Positions 16,930 through 26,324 are shown, counted from the stretch's first letter. The stretch is 64,000 nucleotides of DNA from Roseivivax sp. GX 12232 (GCF_021272185.1 NZ_JAJSEC010000005.1:215569-279568); one strand, 5' to 3'. Numbers and translations: made by a program. The notes: a model not told the origin generated them from the letters alone.

Positions 16930-17724
16930 TTATGCTCCCGAGAGTTTCGCCTCGGGCGGGTTCCTGTGCAGGCCATCGCCTCTCTGTGCATCGGAGGCGG
17001 ATCGTGTGCAGGAACGCGGCGGACGCGACCCGCCGGCAGCCTGCGCCGCTGCACTGGCAAAGAGGCCGCCGCGGTTGTCTGTCTTAGGGACAGTTGGCTG
17101 ATCAGCTGCCGGTTGCGCCCGCTGTGATGTCGCGCTTGTGGAGGCGACATTTTCGCCGCGGCCCGAAAGCCAGTGGGCCACATCTGATACGATGAAGCGC
17201 GTGCGCCCTTCTGTGATTACGCGCGCCGGCAGGTTGGTCGGATCGGCAAGCAGGACGTCGATCCGGGATTGCGGGACATCGAAGTGTCGCGCCAAGCGTG
17301 AGGCGGGCATGGCATGTCCCGCAACCGGTTTGAGAGGCGCGAAGCCGTTCTTCGGGCTCGCGAACATCTGCGCGACCTGACCCTTTAGCAGAAGATGCCT
17401 ATGGGGGCCAAAGGCATAGAGTGGCGGGAAACCGTTGTTGTGGGTTCGCAGTCGGCTCAGCAGCCTCTCCGCTGAGGTGCCGAGCCAGCCTGCCACCGTG
17501 GTGACCCTCACCAGGCCAGCGCCCAGGATCGCGTCGTCCGCATTACTTTGAGGCGACAGGCCCAGGAGGTGCTTGTAGACCCGCAGGATCGGGTATTTGG
17601 GCCCGAGAGGCTCGATACCGAAGCGGGCGAGGAAGGGGCCCACTTCGTTGCGCGATAGGGTCGACCAGTCGTGCAGGTCCTTGAGGGTGGCGGCATGGAA
17701 TCTGGTGAAAGGCAACACGGGCAT
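16930..17724 (-). CDS. Putative DNA-binding protein with repeated excisionase-like segments
   Basis: A 264-aa protein encoded upstream of the two recombinases on the same strand. Two, perhaps three, segments look like winged-helix/excisionase domains. Residues about 72-122 contain VAGWLGTSAERLLSRL, then FPPLYAFGPHRH and a QVAQMF end. Residues about 138-188 contain SRLARHFDVPQSRIDVLL, then LPARVI, TRFIVSDVAHWL. Residues about 12-56 are a weaker match. The last 75 residues are Ala/Pro/Arg-rich and probably disordered. I infer a recombination directionality or site-recognition role; this is not a family I can name. Confidence 0.55.
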   Translation of the reverse strand: MPVLPFTRFHAATLKDLHDWSTLSRNEVGPFLARFGIEPLGPKYPILRVYKHLLGLSPQSNADDAILGAGLVRVTTVAGWLGTSAERLLSRLRTHNNGFPPLYAFGPHRHLLLKGQVAQMFASPKNGFAPLKPVAGHAMPASRLARHFDVPQSRIDVLLADPTNLPARVITEGRTRFIVSDVAHWLSGRGENVASTSATSQRAQPAADQPTVPKTDNRGGLFASAAAQAAGGSRPPRSCTRSASDAQRGDGLHRNPPEAKLSGA

Positions 17725-18332
17725 CTCCTGTTTCCCAGGACATGGTTTCCGCGCGGACGAGACGGAAATGACATCTCTCGACCCAGGTTTGCCGACAACA
17801 CGAACCTCGGCTCACTTGGTGCCCCTCCGGTCCTCCTCAGGGTGGGCATTGTGCGCCATGACGGCCGAAAATCGCGAAGCCTTCGATTGCTGAGAGGGCG
17901 GTGATCTTGATGGTATCGATGCTGGTCCCGGCCTCCAGGATCCGGTGAGCTGCGGACCCTCACCGGTCGCGAGCGTGGCGCTCCGCGCCGAAGGCAACGA
18001 CGGCGTGTCCTGGAGAAGCGTTCGTCATCCGGCCGACCGCTGTATTGGGGGTATGGCCGGACGTCACCACCACCCCGGTTCCAGGTGCGCGCTAAATGCA
18101 CCACTGTGACGGGACCCACGTGGACCGGATCTGGAATCACGGCACCTGCGACCTCTTCAATATCTTCTGGCATCCAGGTGTGCTGTCCCGCACTGGCCGG
18201 CCGGATGTCGGACTTTTCCGCTTGCCCGACGATGACAGGCCGGAGAACCACCGGGATAGTGCTTGGCCGGCGCGTTCTTTTGCCGACTAATCGGAATTGG
18301 GCCAAACATCCGGTTCATACCGGAGGCCAGAC
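17725..18332. other. Gene-free stretch upstream of recombinase module
   Basis: About 600 bases without a gene I can support. Both strands have open frames but none has a convincing start, domain or ribosome-binding site. It probably holds the promoter of the recombinase operon and perhaps the element boundary; no terminal repeat was identified by eye. Confidence 0.45.
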
Positions 18333-18835
18333 GTGAGCTCTCTCCATCTTCCCAAGCAGGCTGACACGGAACCCGTGTGTCATAAGATAGACGCAGCGGC
18401 GCGCCGGCGTGTGAGCGGCCGAAGCCTGCGGGCTTTCCTGGCCATCTGCGATCGTTACGGCATCCGCACGTGAGACCGCGTGGCTCTTCTCGGCGAGCCA
18501 TCGAACGCGAGCTATTACGCATGGCTGAAAAAGGCCCGTGCAAACGCGCCCTTGTCGCTGTCGCTCGACACTCTGACCCGCATCTCGGGCATTCTCGGCA
18601 TTCACAAGCGGCTGGGAATTCTTTCCCGGTCGTTGCCGAGTCGATGACATGGCTCAAAGGGACGCATTGCGGCGAGATCTTCGGCGGGCAGGCCGCGATC
18701 GAACTGATGGTCGAGGGCGGCCTCGACGGCATCCTCAATGTGCGGCGCTACCTCGACACCTGGCCCTCCGGACGGCCTGGCGGCCCCGGCGAGGGGAAAA
18801 CCGACGGAGGCATCGGCCATAAGTCACGGCTCTGA
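18333..18835 (+). pseudogene. Broken antitoxin of the Xre/MbcA/ParS type
   Basis: A GTG at 18333 with a perfect GGAGG seven bases upstream opens a frame that reads like an Xre/MbcA/ParS antitoxin. First comes SLRAFLAICDRYGIRT, then an in-frame TGA at 18471-18473, then DRVALLGEPSNASYYAWLKK and SLDTLTRISGILGIHKRLGI. A frame change follows near 18625. The other frame continues MTWLKGTHCGEIFGGQAAIE and GGLDGILNVRRYLDTW, the toxin-binding C-terminal domain, ending at 18835. One nonsense and one frameshift lesion make it inactive unless recoded or a sequencing error. No RES-type toxin follows; the downstream frames are not recognisable. Confidence 0.75.
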
Positions 18836-19119
18836 TGGCCGCTCAACGCTTCAGAGCCCCCTACCGATATCCCGCCTCGCCGTCGGCATGGAGACGGGGT
18901 CCGCGAGCTTCGATCCGCTCGGGCGCCTCTTCGACCGGCACATTGGGAGCGGCGTTCGGATCCGCAATCCGTTCGGCCGGATTGAAGGCCCACTCGCAGG
19001 CGCGCAAGGCCGTGCAACGCCGCCGACCGCGAGCGGGTCAGGACAGGTCGAAGTGAGCTTTTGGGCTCGCGGATATGCGGATTAAGGCAGGGCTTGACCG
19101 GGCGGAAATCGCACTGTTA

Positions 19120-19147
19120 TGACATCGATGTCATGACACCGATGTCA
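19120..19147. promoter_or_regulatory. Tandem LacI-family operators
   Basis: TGACATCGATGTCA at 19120-19133 is a perfect 14-base palindrome. It is immediately followed by TGACACCGATGTCA at 19134-19147, which differs at one position. They lie 39 bases upstream of the regulator start. The central CG and inverted symmetry are typical of LacI/GalR-family operators, so autoregulation and control of the downstream sugar operon are likely. Confidence 0.8.
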
Positions 19148-19185
19148 TGAGTCGCTCTGACCGAGCGCTCCGAGGGAGGAAGGCT

Positions 19186-20220
19186 GTGGCTACGATCTAC
19201 GATGTCGCGAAAAAGGCCGGGGTCTCACCCAAGACGGTATCCCGCGTGATCAATGGCGATGCGCCGGTTGGCCCCAAGACCCGCGAGGCGGTCGAGGCAG
19301 CCATCCGCGAGCTCGAATACCGCCCCTCGCGAGCCGCACGGACGATGCGTTCGAGCCGGTCGGGGCTGATTGGCCTGATCACCGGCGCGATCTCGCGCGG
19401 CGACGGAGCCTCCGGCCCGTCCGGCCTGCCAGACCTTTTCATCGTCCAGGCGATCCAGCGCGTGGTTGCCGAGGCCGGATTGACCTTGATGATCGCCGAC
19501 ACCGGAGACGAGGAGAACCGGGCGGGGGCGTTGATCGAGACCTTCGCGCAGCATCGGGTCGAGGGTCTCATTTATGTGGCCGACCACCACCAGCGGATTG
19601 AAACACTCGATGCGAGCGGCATGCCGCTGGTGCTCGCCAACTGTTTTGATGATGCCGGAACACCCGCGGTGCTTCCCGACGACCGGGCCGGCCAGAGGGC
19701 GCTGGTCGAGCGCGTGATCGCCTCAGGTCATCGCCGGATTGCCTATCTCACACTGACGGAGGGCATGATCGCCACGGAACTCCGCAGCCAGGGCTATCGC
19801 GAGGCACTTGAGGCCGCCGGAATTCCCTATGACCCGGCGCTGGTGTCCGAGGGCTTCGCCGACCACGGAAAGGGGCCCCGGCCCTTCATTGCCTCGGCAC
19901 TCGACCGGCTGCTGTCACTGGACGATCGGCCCACGGTGATCTGCTGTGGCAACGATGAATTGGCGCTCCGGCTTTATGGAGAGCTGCGCGACCGCGGCAT
20001 CCGCGTGCCGCAAGAAATCTCCGTCGCGGGCTACGACGATTATCGCGTCATTTCCGAGACATTGTACCCGCCGCTCACCACGGCAGACCTGAACTATCAC
20101 GGCATCGGCGAAGCCGCTGCGCGCCGTCTGCTGTCGCTGATTGCAGGGGAGCCCGCTTCGGCTGACGTCGAGCGGATCGGCGGCCCGGTCTGCTGGCGGC
20201 AATCCGTCACCCAAAACTGA
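19186..20220 (+). CDS. LacI-family transcriptional regulator
   Basis: A 344-aa repressor with the N-terminal helix-turn-helix ATIYDVAKKAGVSPKTVSRVIN and a periplasmic-binding-protein-like effector domain. The C-terminal part contains CCGNDELALRLYGELRDRGI and SVAGYDDYRVI, as in the family. The GTG at 19186 follows AGGGAGGAAGG and places the helix-turn-helix at residue 2, so it is preferred over the ATG at 19147, which lies within an operator. It is cotranscribed or closely linked with the sugar ABC operon 26 bases downstream. The effector is probably the transported sugar. Confidence 0.9.
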   Translation: MATIYDVAKKAGVSPKTVSRVINGDAPVGPKTREAVEAAIRELEYRPSRAARTMRSSRSGLIGLITGAISRGDGASGPSGLPDLFIVQAIQRVVAEAGLTLMIADTGDEENRAGALIETFAQHRVEGLIYVADHHQRIETLDASGMPLVLANCFDDAGTPAVLPDDRAGQRALVERVIASGHRRIAYLTLTEGMIATELRSQGYREALEAAGIPYDPALVSEGFADHGKGPRPFIASALDRLLSLDDRPTVICCGNDELALRLYGELRDRGIRVPQEISVAGYDDYRVISETLYPPLTTADLNYHGIGEAAARRLLSLIAGEPASADVERIGGPVCWRQSVTQN

Positions 20221-20245
20221 CATCCAAAAGGGAGGAGACCCGAAG

Positions 20246-21505
20246 ATGACCAGAACGAACCTGATGGCAGGCACGATCCTTGCAAGCGCCCTCGCCTCCG
20301 GCGCGGCGGCGCAGACCGAGCTGAGCATGTGGTACCACGGCGCCGGCAATGAGGTCGAAAGCGAGATCATGGATCGTATCGTCAGCGACTTCAACCAGAG
20401 CCAGGACGACTGGGACGTGAAGCTGCAATCCTTTCCACAGGGCAGCTACAACGACAGCGTGATCGCCGCGGCTCTGGCGGGCAATCTGCCGGACATCCTC
20501 GACGTGGACGGCCCCGTGATGGCGAACTGGGCCTGGTCGGGCTACCTGCAGCCGCTGCCGATCGACGAAAGCGCCATTGAGGGCTTCCTGCCCGGCACGA
20601 AGGGCGAGTGGAACGGCGAACTCTATTCCATCGGCCTCTGGGATGCCGCCGTCGCGATGGTGACACGCGAGAGCTACCTCGAGAAATTCGATATCCGCGT
20701 GCCAACGCTCGACAAGCCCTGGACGCTGGAGGAGTTCGACGCCGCACTGATGAAGATCAAGGAAAGCGGCGAGTTCGCCTATCCCCTCGACCTCGGCATG
20801 GCCTGGACCGGCGAGTGGTATCCCTATGCCTTCAGCCCGTTCCTGCAAAGCTTCGGCGGCGACATCGTCGACCGCGAGACCTACGACACTGCCGAGCGCG
20901 CGCTCAACGGCGATGCGGCCGTTGAATTCGGCGAATGGTGGCAATCGCTGTTCGAACGCGAGCTCGTGCCCGGCACCAGCCAGGACCCCGCCGATCGCGA
21001 CAACGGCTTCGTCGAGGGCAAATACGCGATCAGCTGGAACGGCAATTGGGCCGCGCTGAACATCCTCAACGAATACGGTGATGACACGCTGTTCCTGCCC
21101 GCGCCCGACTTCGGCAACGGCCCGGTGATCGGCGCGGCCAGCTGGCAGTTCGGGGTTTCGGCAACCTCGGAGCATCCCGAGGGTGCCGCGGCCTTCATCG
21201 AGTTTGCGCTGCAGGACGAGTATCTTGCCGCCTTCTCGAATGGCATCGGGCTGATCCCGCCGACCGAGAGCGCTGCCGAGATGACCGAGAACTACCAGGA
21301 GGGCGGCCCGATGGCGGTCTTCTACGAACTCTCGGAGCAGCAAGCGCAGCTGCGGCCGGTGACGCCGGGCTACGTGGTCGCCGCCAAGGTTTTCGAGAAG
21401 GCTCTGGCCGATATCGCCAATGGCGCCGACGTGATCGACACCCTCGACGCGGCGGTGGACGAGATCGACGCCGACATCGAGCGCAACCAGGGCTACGGCC
21501 ACTGA
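20246..21505 (+). CDS. Sugar ABC transporter substrate-binding protein
   Basis: A 419-aa extracellular solute-binding protein of the MalE/UgpB type, with a signal peptide (LMAGTILASALASGAAAQ) followed by TELSMWYHGAG. The ATG at 20246 is preceded by GGGAGGAG. It precedes two permeases, a fructosidase-like hydrolase and a MalK-type ATPase. The likely ligand is sucrose or a fructose-containing oligosaccharide, inferred only from the linked hydrolase. A hairpin after the stop may raise its expression relative to the permeases. Confidence 0.9.
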   Translation: MTRTNLMAGTILASALASGAAAQTELSMWYHGAGNEVESEIMDRIVSDFNQSQDDWDVKLQSFPQGSYNDSVIAAALAGNLPDILDVDGPVMANWAWSGYLQPLPIDESAIEGFLPGTKGEWNGELYSIGLWDAAVAMVTRESYLEKFDIRVPTLDKPWTLEEFDAALMKIKESGEFAYPLDLGMAWTGEWYPYAFSPFLQSFGGDIVDRETYDTAERALNGDAAVEFGEWWQSLFERELVPGTSQDPADRDNGFVEGKYAISWNGNWAALNILNEYGDDTLFLPAPDFGNGPVIGAASWQFGVSATSEHPEGAAAFIEFALQDEYLAAFSNGIGLIPPTESAAEMTENYQEGGPMAVFYELSEQQAQLRPVTPGYVVAAKVFEKALADIANGADVIDTLDAAVDEIDADIERNQGYGH

Positions 21506-21513
21506 TCCTCTCT

Positions 21514-21541
21514 CCGGCCCCTCTCCTCGTGAGGGGGCCGG
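21514..21541 (+). terminator. Intra-operon hairpin after sugar binding-protein gene
   Basis: CCGGCCCCTC pairs with GAGGGGGCCGG (one bulged G) around a 7-base loop, nine bases after the stop. It has no U-tract. Such elements commonly stabilise the binding-protein message or partly terminate transcription. Confidence 0.5.
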
Positions 21542-21561
21542 ACCAAGCTGCGAGGTGATCC

Positions 21562-22638
21562 ATGTCCCGCTCCAGACTGACGCAATCGAACCGGGCCGGA
21601 TGGGCGATGGCGCTGCCGGGCTTCGGGCTGATCGCCGTCTTCATCATCCTGCCGTTCTTCTTTGCCTTCGCGCTCAGCTTCACCAACCAACGGCTGATCT
21701 CGCCCAATCCGACCGAGTGGGTGGGCTTCGACAACTACCGCCAACTCATGGGTCTCGGCGTCCTCACACTCGAACCCGAGCGCGACGAGGCGGGCGCTGT
21801 GATCCGCGACGAGGACGGCGCGATCGAATACCCGAGGCTGCGCAACTTCACCCGCGGCAATCCAGACTATGCCCATCTCGACGGCATGCGCGAATGGATG
21901 GGCTGGCCGTGGGGCGAGAACCGCGTGGTGGTGCTGGCGCGCGACGTCGTCTTCATGAAGGCGGTGGTCAACACGGTCACCTTCGTCGCGGTTGTGGCGC
22001 CGGTTCAAGCGGGGCTGGCGCTGGTATTGGCGCTGCTGATCAATCAGCGGCTCCGAGGCATCAACGTCTTCCGCACGATCTACTTCATGCCGGTCGTGGT
22101 CTCGATCGTCGTGGTCTCCCTGCTTTGGCGGTTCATCTATGATGGCAATGACGGGCTTCTGAACAACCTGCTCGAGACCCTCACCTTCGGCGCCTTCCAG
22201 CCGGTCGATTGGCTTGGAAATCCCGGAACGGCCCTTCCGTCAATCATGGCGATGTCAATCTGGCAGGCCGTCGGCTTTCACATGGTGATATGGCTCGCCG
22301 GGCTCCAGACAATCAGCCCGACGCTCTACGAGGCGGCCGATATCGAAGGCGCCTCGCGCTGGCAGACCTTTCGCTACGTGACCTGGCCCGGGCTCAGGAA
22401 CACCGCCGTGCTGGTCCTGATCGTGATCACCATGCAGGCCTTCGCACTGTTCGCCCAAATCGACGTGATGACCGGCGGCGGGCCGCTCGACAGCACGCAG
22501 ACCATCGTCTTCCAGGCCGTGGAACGCGGCTACGGCAAGCAGGACATCTCGGGCGGCTCGACAATCTCGGTGCTCCTGTTCCTGCTCGTTCTCACCATCT
22601 CGCTGATCCAGCGATACCTGACGCGGGAGCGGGACTAA
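21562..22638 (+). CDS. Sugar ABC transporter permease (MalF/UgpA type)
   Basis: A 358-aa inner-membrane permease with the coupling motif EAADIEGASRWQTFRYVTWP (EAA loop) in the C-terminal half and about six hydrophobic helices. An unusually long periplasmic loop follows the first helix (about residues 45-130). Its TAA overlaps the ATG of the next permease (TAATG), indicating translational coupling. Part of the LacI-controlled operon. Confidence 0.9.
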   Translation: MSRSRLTQSNRAGWAMALPGFGLIAVFIILPFFFAFALSFTNQRLISPNPTEWVGFDNYRQLMGLGVLTLEPERDEAGAVIRDEDGAIEYPRLRNFTRGNPDYAHLDGMREWMGWPWGENRVVVLARDVVFMKAVVNTVTFVAVVAPVQAGLALVLALLINQRLRGINVFRTIYFMPVVVSIVVVSLLWRFIYDGNDGLLNNLLETLTFGAFQPVDWLGNPGTALPSIMAMSIWQAVGFHMVIWLAGLQTISPTLYEAADIEGASRWQTFRYVTWPGLRNTAVLVLIVITMQAFALFAQIDVMTGGGPLDSTQTIVFQAVERGYGKQDISGGSTISVLLFLLVLTISLIQRYLTRERD

Positions 22639-23516
22639 TGGCCCAGATAGATCCATCCAATCGCGGCCTGCGCCTGGCCGCCCGCTACGCGGTGCTGGTG
22701 CTGATCGCCGTGATCTTCATCTTCCCGCTGGTCTTCATGGTGGTGAGCTCGCTCAAGCCGGACCAGCAGCTCCTGTCCGACACCGGCAGCCTGCGGGCCT
22801 TCCTGCCGGTGGGCGACATCAGCCTCGACAACTACGCCGCCGCCTTCCAGCGCGCGCCGGTGGGGCTGTTCATCTTCAACTCCGTGCTGGTGACGGGTGT
22901 GACCGTGCTGCTGTCGCTTCTGGTCTGCTCGCTCGCGGCCTTCGCCTTCGTCTTCCTCGAATGGCGCGGCTCGGGGCTCCTGCTTTCGATCATCCTCGCC
23001 ACGCTGATCGTGCCGTTCGAAACCATCGCCATCCCGCTGCTTCTGATCGTCAACCAGCTGCCCTGGATCGGGTTTGACGGGATCAGCACTGGCTGGCTCA
23101 ACAGCTACAGGGTGCAGATCCTGCCCTTCGTATCGGACGGTCTGACGATCTTCCTCTTCGTGCAATATTTCCGCGACCTGCCGCGCGAGCTCATTGAGGC
23201 GTCCCGGGTCGAGGGCGCGAGTTGGTGGATGATTTACCGGCGCATCGTCATGCCGCTCTCGGGGCCTGTGCTGGCGACCGCGGCAATCCTGAAATTCCTG
23301 GTGATGTACAACCAGTACCTCTGGCCGCTGATGGTGGTTCAGGACGAAGGATACCGACCGGTCATGGTGGGTCTCCAGTACTTCTTCCAGCTCAACCGCG
23401 CCTGGGGCGAGATCATGGCCTACCTGTCGCTGATCACCCTGCCGGTGCTCGCCTTCTACTTCGTACTACAACGCGCCTTCATTTCCTCGATCGCCTCGAC
23501 CGGCGTGAAGGGCTGA
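22638..23516 (+). CDS. Sugar ABC transporter permease (MalG/UgpE type)
   Basis: A 292-aa permease with an EAA-type coupling loop (ELIEASRVEGASWWMIYRRI) and six predicted membrane segments. It pairs with the preceding permease, which it overlaps by one base. The hydrolase gene starts 25 bases after its stop. Confidence 0.9.
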   Translation: MAQIDPSNRGLRLAARYAVLVLIAVIFIFPLVFMVVSSLKPDQQLLSDTGSLRAFLPVGDISLDNYAAAFQRAPVGLFIFNSVLVTGVTVLLSLLVCSLAAFAFVFLEWRGSGLLLSIILATLIVPFETIAIPLLLIVNQLPWIGFDGISTGWLNSYRVQILPFVSDGLTIFLFVQYFRDLPRELIEASRVEGASWWMIYRRIVMPLSGPVLATAAILKFLVMYNQYLWPLMVVQDEGYRPVMVGLQYFFQLNRAWGEIMAYLSLITLPVLAFYFVLQRAFISSIASTGVKG

Positions 23517-23541
23517 CACCACCAATTCGCAAGGACACCGC

Positions 23542-24528
23542 ATGACCCTCGCACTCGAAAACCAATGGATCTGGGACAGCTGGTACACCCACGACGGACA
23601 GCGCTGGCACGGGTATTTCCTCAAGGCGAACAAATCCCTTGGCGACCCCGAGCTGCGGCACTTCAACGTCAGCCAGGGCCATGCGATTTCCAATGACCTG
23701 GTGAACTGGGAGCATCTTGGCACTTGCCTCGCGCCCTCCGAAGGCCCTGCCTTCGACGACACCACGACCTGGACAGGATCGGTGGTTCAGGGGCCCGACG
23801 GGCTTTGGCATCTGTTCTACACCGGCGGCGGCTCGGCGGAAAAGGGTCTCTACCAACGCATCGGTCATGCCACGTCGACGGACATGCACAGCTGGGAACG
23901 GGTCGGCACCGGCCTCTGCCTCGACATGGAAGGACCGAACGCCGCGCATTATGAGCGCGAACACGCGGTCGGCCATTGGCACGACCGGGCAATGCGCGAT
24001 CCCTTCGTGATGAAGGACCCGGAGTGCGATGGCTGGCTGATGTATTTCACCGCTCGCGCTCCGGGCATCGCGGAGGCCAATGCCGGTGGCGCCATCGGCT
24101 TTGCCACGTCGCCTGACCTCTATGAGTGGACGCTGCAGCCGCCGGTTTTCGTCGGAGGCTATGGCCAGCTCGAAGTGCCGCAAGTCTTTGAAATCGAGGG
24201 GCGCTGGTACTGCCTGTTCTGCACCGCGGCCGAGCATTGGTCCGAGGAGCGCCGGGCCAATTCCGGCACCGCGCCGGTCACGGGCAACCACTATCTCATG
24301 GGCGATAGCCCGCGCGGTCCATGGCGTGTGGCCCCGGGTTTCCTCGACGGCGCCCTGCCCTGCTACCGCTACGCGGCCCAGGTGCTGATGAGGGATACCG
24401 GGCCAGTGCTGATGGGCTTCCGAGACGGCGACAAGAAGACTTTCGGTGGCTACGTGATGGACCCGGTTCCGCTGAAAACCGACGCCGAGGGACTGCTGCA
24501 TATCGAGGCTTCCGAGGGGGAGGACTGA
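23542..24528 (+). CDS. Beta-fructosidase-like glycoside hydrolase (GH32/GH68 type)
   Basis: A 328-aa cytoplasmic five-bladed-propeller hydrolase of the GH32/GH68 group. The candidate nucleophile is Asp12 in WIWDSW, the transition-state stabiliser Asp153 in MRDPFV, and the acid/base Glu211 in GQLEVPQVF. No signal peptide is seen, so it should act on sugar after import. It is encoded between the second permease and the ATPase gene, which suggests that the transporter takes up sucrose or fructo-oligosaccharides (inference). It is shorter than secreted levansucrases or invertases, which usually carry extra domains. GH43-like activity is a less likely alternative. Confidence 0.75.
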   Translation: MTLALENQWIWDSWYTHDGQRWHGYFLKANKSLGDPELRHFNVSQGHAISNDLVNWEHLGTCLAPSEGPAFDDTTTWTGSVVQGPDGLWHLFYTGGGSAEKGLYQRIGHATSTDMHSWERVGTGLCLDMEGPNAAHYEREHAVGHWHDRAMRDPFVMKDPECDGWLMYFTARAPGIAEANAGGAIGFATSPDLYEWTLQPPVFVGGYGQLEVPQVFEIEGRWYCLFCTAAEHWSEERRANSGTAPVTGNHYLMGDSPRGPWRVAPGFLDGALPCYRYAAQVLMRDTGPVLMGFRDGDKKTFGGYVMDPVPLKTDAEGLLHIEASEGED

Positions 24529-24529
24529 C

Positions 24530-25606
24530 ATGGCGACCGTGAAACTGAAGGATATCCGAAAGCGCTATGGCGCGACGGAAGTGATCAAGGGCATCGACCT
24601 TGAGATCGAAGATGGCGAGTTCGTCGTCTTCGTCGGCCCCTCCGGCTGCGGCAAGTCCACCTTGCTTCGGATGATCGCGGGACTGGAGACGATCTCCGAT
24701 GGCGCGCTCGAAATCGGCGGGCGTGTGGTGAACGAAGTGCAGCCGAAGGAACGCGGCATCGCCATGGTGTTCCAGAGCTACGCGATCTTCCCGCATATGA
24801 CCGTGCGCGAGAACATCGGTTTCGGCTTGACCGTTGCCAGAGCCCAGAAGGCCGAAAAGGAGGCCGCCGTTCAGGAAGCGGCACGTATCCTGCAGATGGA
24901 ACATCTGCTTGATCGTCGGCCCAGCCAGCTGTCCGGCGGCCAGCGCCAGCGCGTCGCCATCGGCCGGGCGATCACCAGGAAACCGGAGGTTTTCCTGTTC
25001 GACGAACCGCTCTCAAACCTCGACGCGGCCCTCCGGATGGACATGCGGATGGAGATTGGCCGGCTGCACAAGGAGCTGAAGACAACGATGGTCTACGTGA
25101 CCCACGACCAGGTCGAAGCGATGACGCTGGCCGACAAGATCGTCGTGCTCAAGGACGGTGAGGTGCAACAGGTCGGCGCGCCGATGGATCTGTACCACAA
25201 CCCCGCCAATCTCTTTGTCGCGAAGTTTCTCGGCGCACCTTCGATGAACCTGATCGAGGTCGAGGTGGCCGAGGCGCGCGCAGGCACCGCGGTTGTGACC
25301 AACCCCGCACTCGACCCGATCGAGCTGCCGTGTCAGGTCGACGGGCTGAGGGCGGGCGAAAAACTCACGCTCGGATTGCGGCCCCAGTACCTGTCCCCGT
25401 CTCTCGATCCCTCCGAGGGCAAGCTGCATGGCAAGGTGACCTTGACCGAGAGGCTCGGCTCGGAGACCGTCGTCGATCTGGAGCTCACCGATGGCAGCTC
25501 GCTCATCGCCGCGCTCTCCGAAGACGCGATGTTCGAGCGCGGACGCGAAGTGAGTTTGACCTTCCGCCCCGAGCAGACACATCTGTTTCGACCCGGCGCC
25601 GACTGA
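24530..25606 (+). CDS. Sugar ABC transporter ATP-binding protein (MalK/UgpC type)
   Basis: A 358-aa ATPase with Walker A GPSGCGKST, signature LSGGQRQRVAIGRA, Walker B VFLFDEPLSNLDA and the switch His in YVTHDQVEAM. The C-terminal regulatory domain (about 235-358) is the OB-fold type found in MalK/UgpC. The start is one base after the hydrolase stop. It is the last gene of the operon. Confidence 0.92.
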   Translation: MATVKLKDIRKRYGATEVIKGIDLEIEDGEFVVFVGPSGCGKSTLLRMIAGLETISDGALEIGGRVVNEVQPKERGIAMVFQSYAIFPHMTVRENIGFGLTVARAQKAEKEAAVQEAARILQMEHLLDRRPSQLSGGQRQRVAIGRAITRKPEVFLFDEPLSNLDAALRMDMRMEIGRLHKELKTTMVYVTHDQVEAMTLADKIVVLKDGEVQQVGAPMDLYHNPANLFVAKFLGAPSMNLIEVEVAEARAGTAVVTNPALDPIELPCQVDGLRAGEKLTLGLRPQYLSPSLDPSEGKLHGKVTLTERLGSETVVDLELTDGSSLIAALSEDAMFERGREVSLTFRPEQTHLFRPGAD

Positions 25607-26282
25607 GGGCTCGTTGACAACAGGACGTCCCTGAAGCGACCACCTGATTGCGGCGTGATCATCGCTGCGGCAACTGTGGTGTGACCGGCAACGAATTCAG
25701 TTGGGGGTTGGCGGCGATCAAGGTCTTAGAGGGCGGGATGCGGAGCATTGCTCCGGCTGCGAAGCAATAGCGAGTAAGGGCGGGGAGCAGTCATTCGCTG
25801 CAGAAACCACAGATGACTGCTTCGGGCCGCAAGCGAACTTTTGTGGGAGGTCGAGCGAACTTCAGGGTGAACGCCTTCTGCGCCTCCGTAGATTTCGATG
25901 CCTGCATGCGTTTCCGGCCCTCTCCCAGCCACGAAAGATTATCCGAAAACTCCAGCTTCAAACGCTCCAGTTTTCACGGGGCAGACCACTTACAGGAAAA
26001 CCTCAGTTTCGAACGGACCAGATCGTGGGGTGTAGGTCATCTGGAACTGCGACGGCCAAGTTGTGCGCCAATCCGGCTCTCAGGGCGAACAACCTATAGT
26101 AGATGATCTTTGAAAGTTTCACTTTAAATACGCCAGAATGCAATTTATAGTTGATTTGCACCCAGGGACGGTGGCTCTAAGCGCGCAGCCAAACTTAGTG
26201 GCGCGATGTGCCACCGTCCCAATGCAGCCGGAATGCCCAGGACCGCGCAACAACGCAGCCCATTTCCAACTTCGTACGCGAC
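25607..26282. other. Gene-free stretch with dispersed-repeat-like DNA
   Basis: About 675 bases with no gene I can support, although short frames are open on the plus strand. The part around 25780-25890 (GTCATTCGCTGCAGAAACCA and neighbouring text) resembles intergenic repeat-like sequence that I associate with rhodobacterial genomes. Base composition becomes more AT-rich beyond 26090, marking entry into the lower-GC patch. Confidence 0.4.
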
Positions 26283-26324
26283 AAAAAAAATGCCCCGCTG
26301 CCGAGAGGGTACAAGGCAGCGGGG
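26283..26324 (-). terminator. Rho-independent terminator of the RTX/proline-repeat operon
   Basis: Read on the minus strand, a perfect 10-bp stem (CCCCGCTGCC/GGCAGCGGGG, 12-base loop) is followed after two bases by a run of eight T. It lies about 100 bases beyond the stop at 26421, on the correct strand for the two genes to the right. Confidence 0.85.

Noticed and set aside
17725..18305. Long minus-strand open frame
   Set aside because: It lacks a supported start or domain and continues into the next gene's frame region; GC-rich DNA gives many such frames.
18836..19085. Toxin partner of the broken antitoxin
   Set aside because: The frames after 18835 do not show a RES or other toxin motif that I can recognise.
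25701..26099. Plus-strand open frames in the gene-free stretch
   Set aside because: No ribosome-binding site and composition unlike neighbouring genes; the sequence resembles intergenic repeat DNA.
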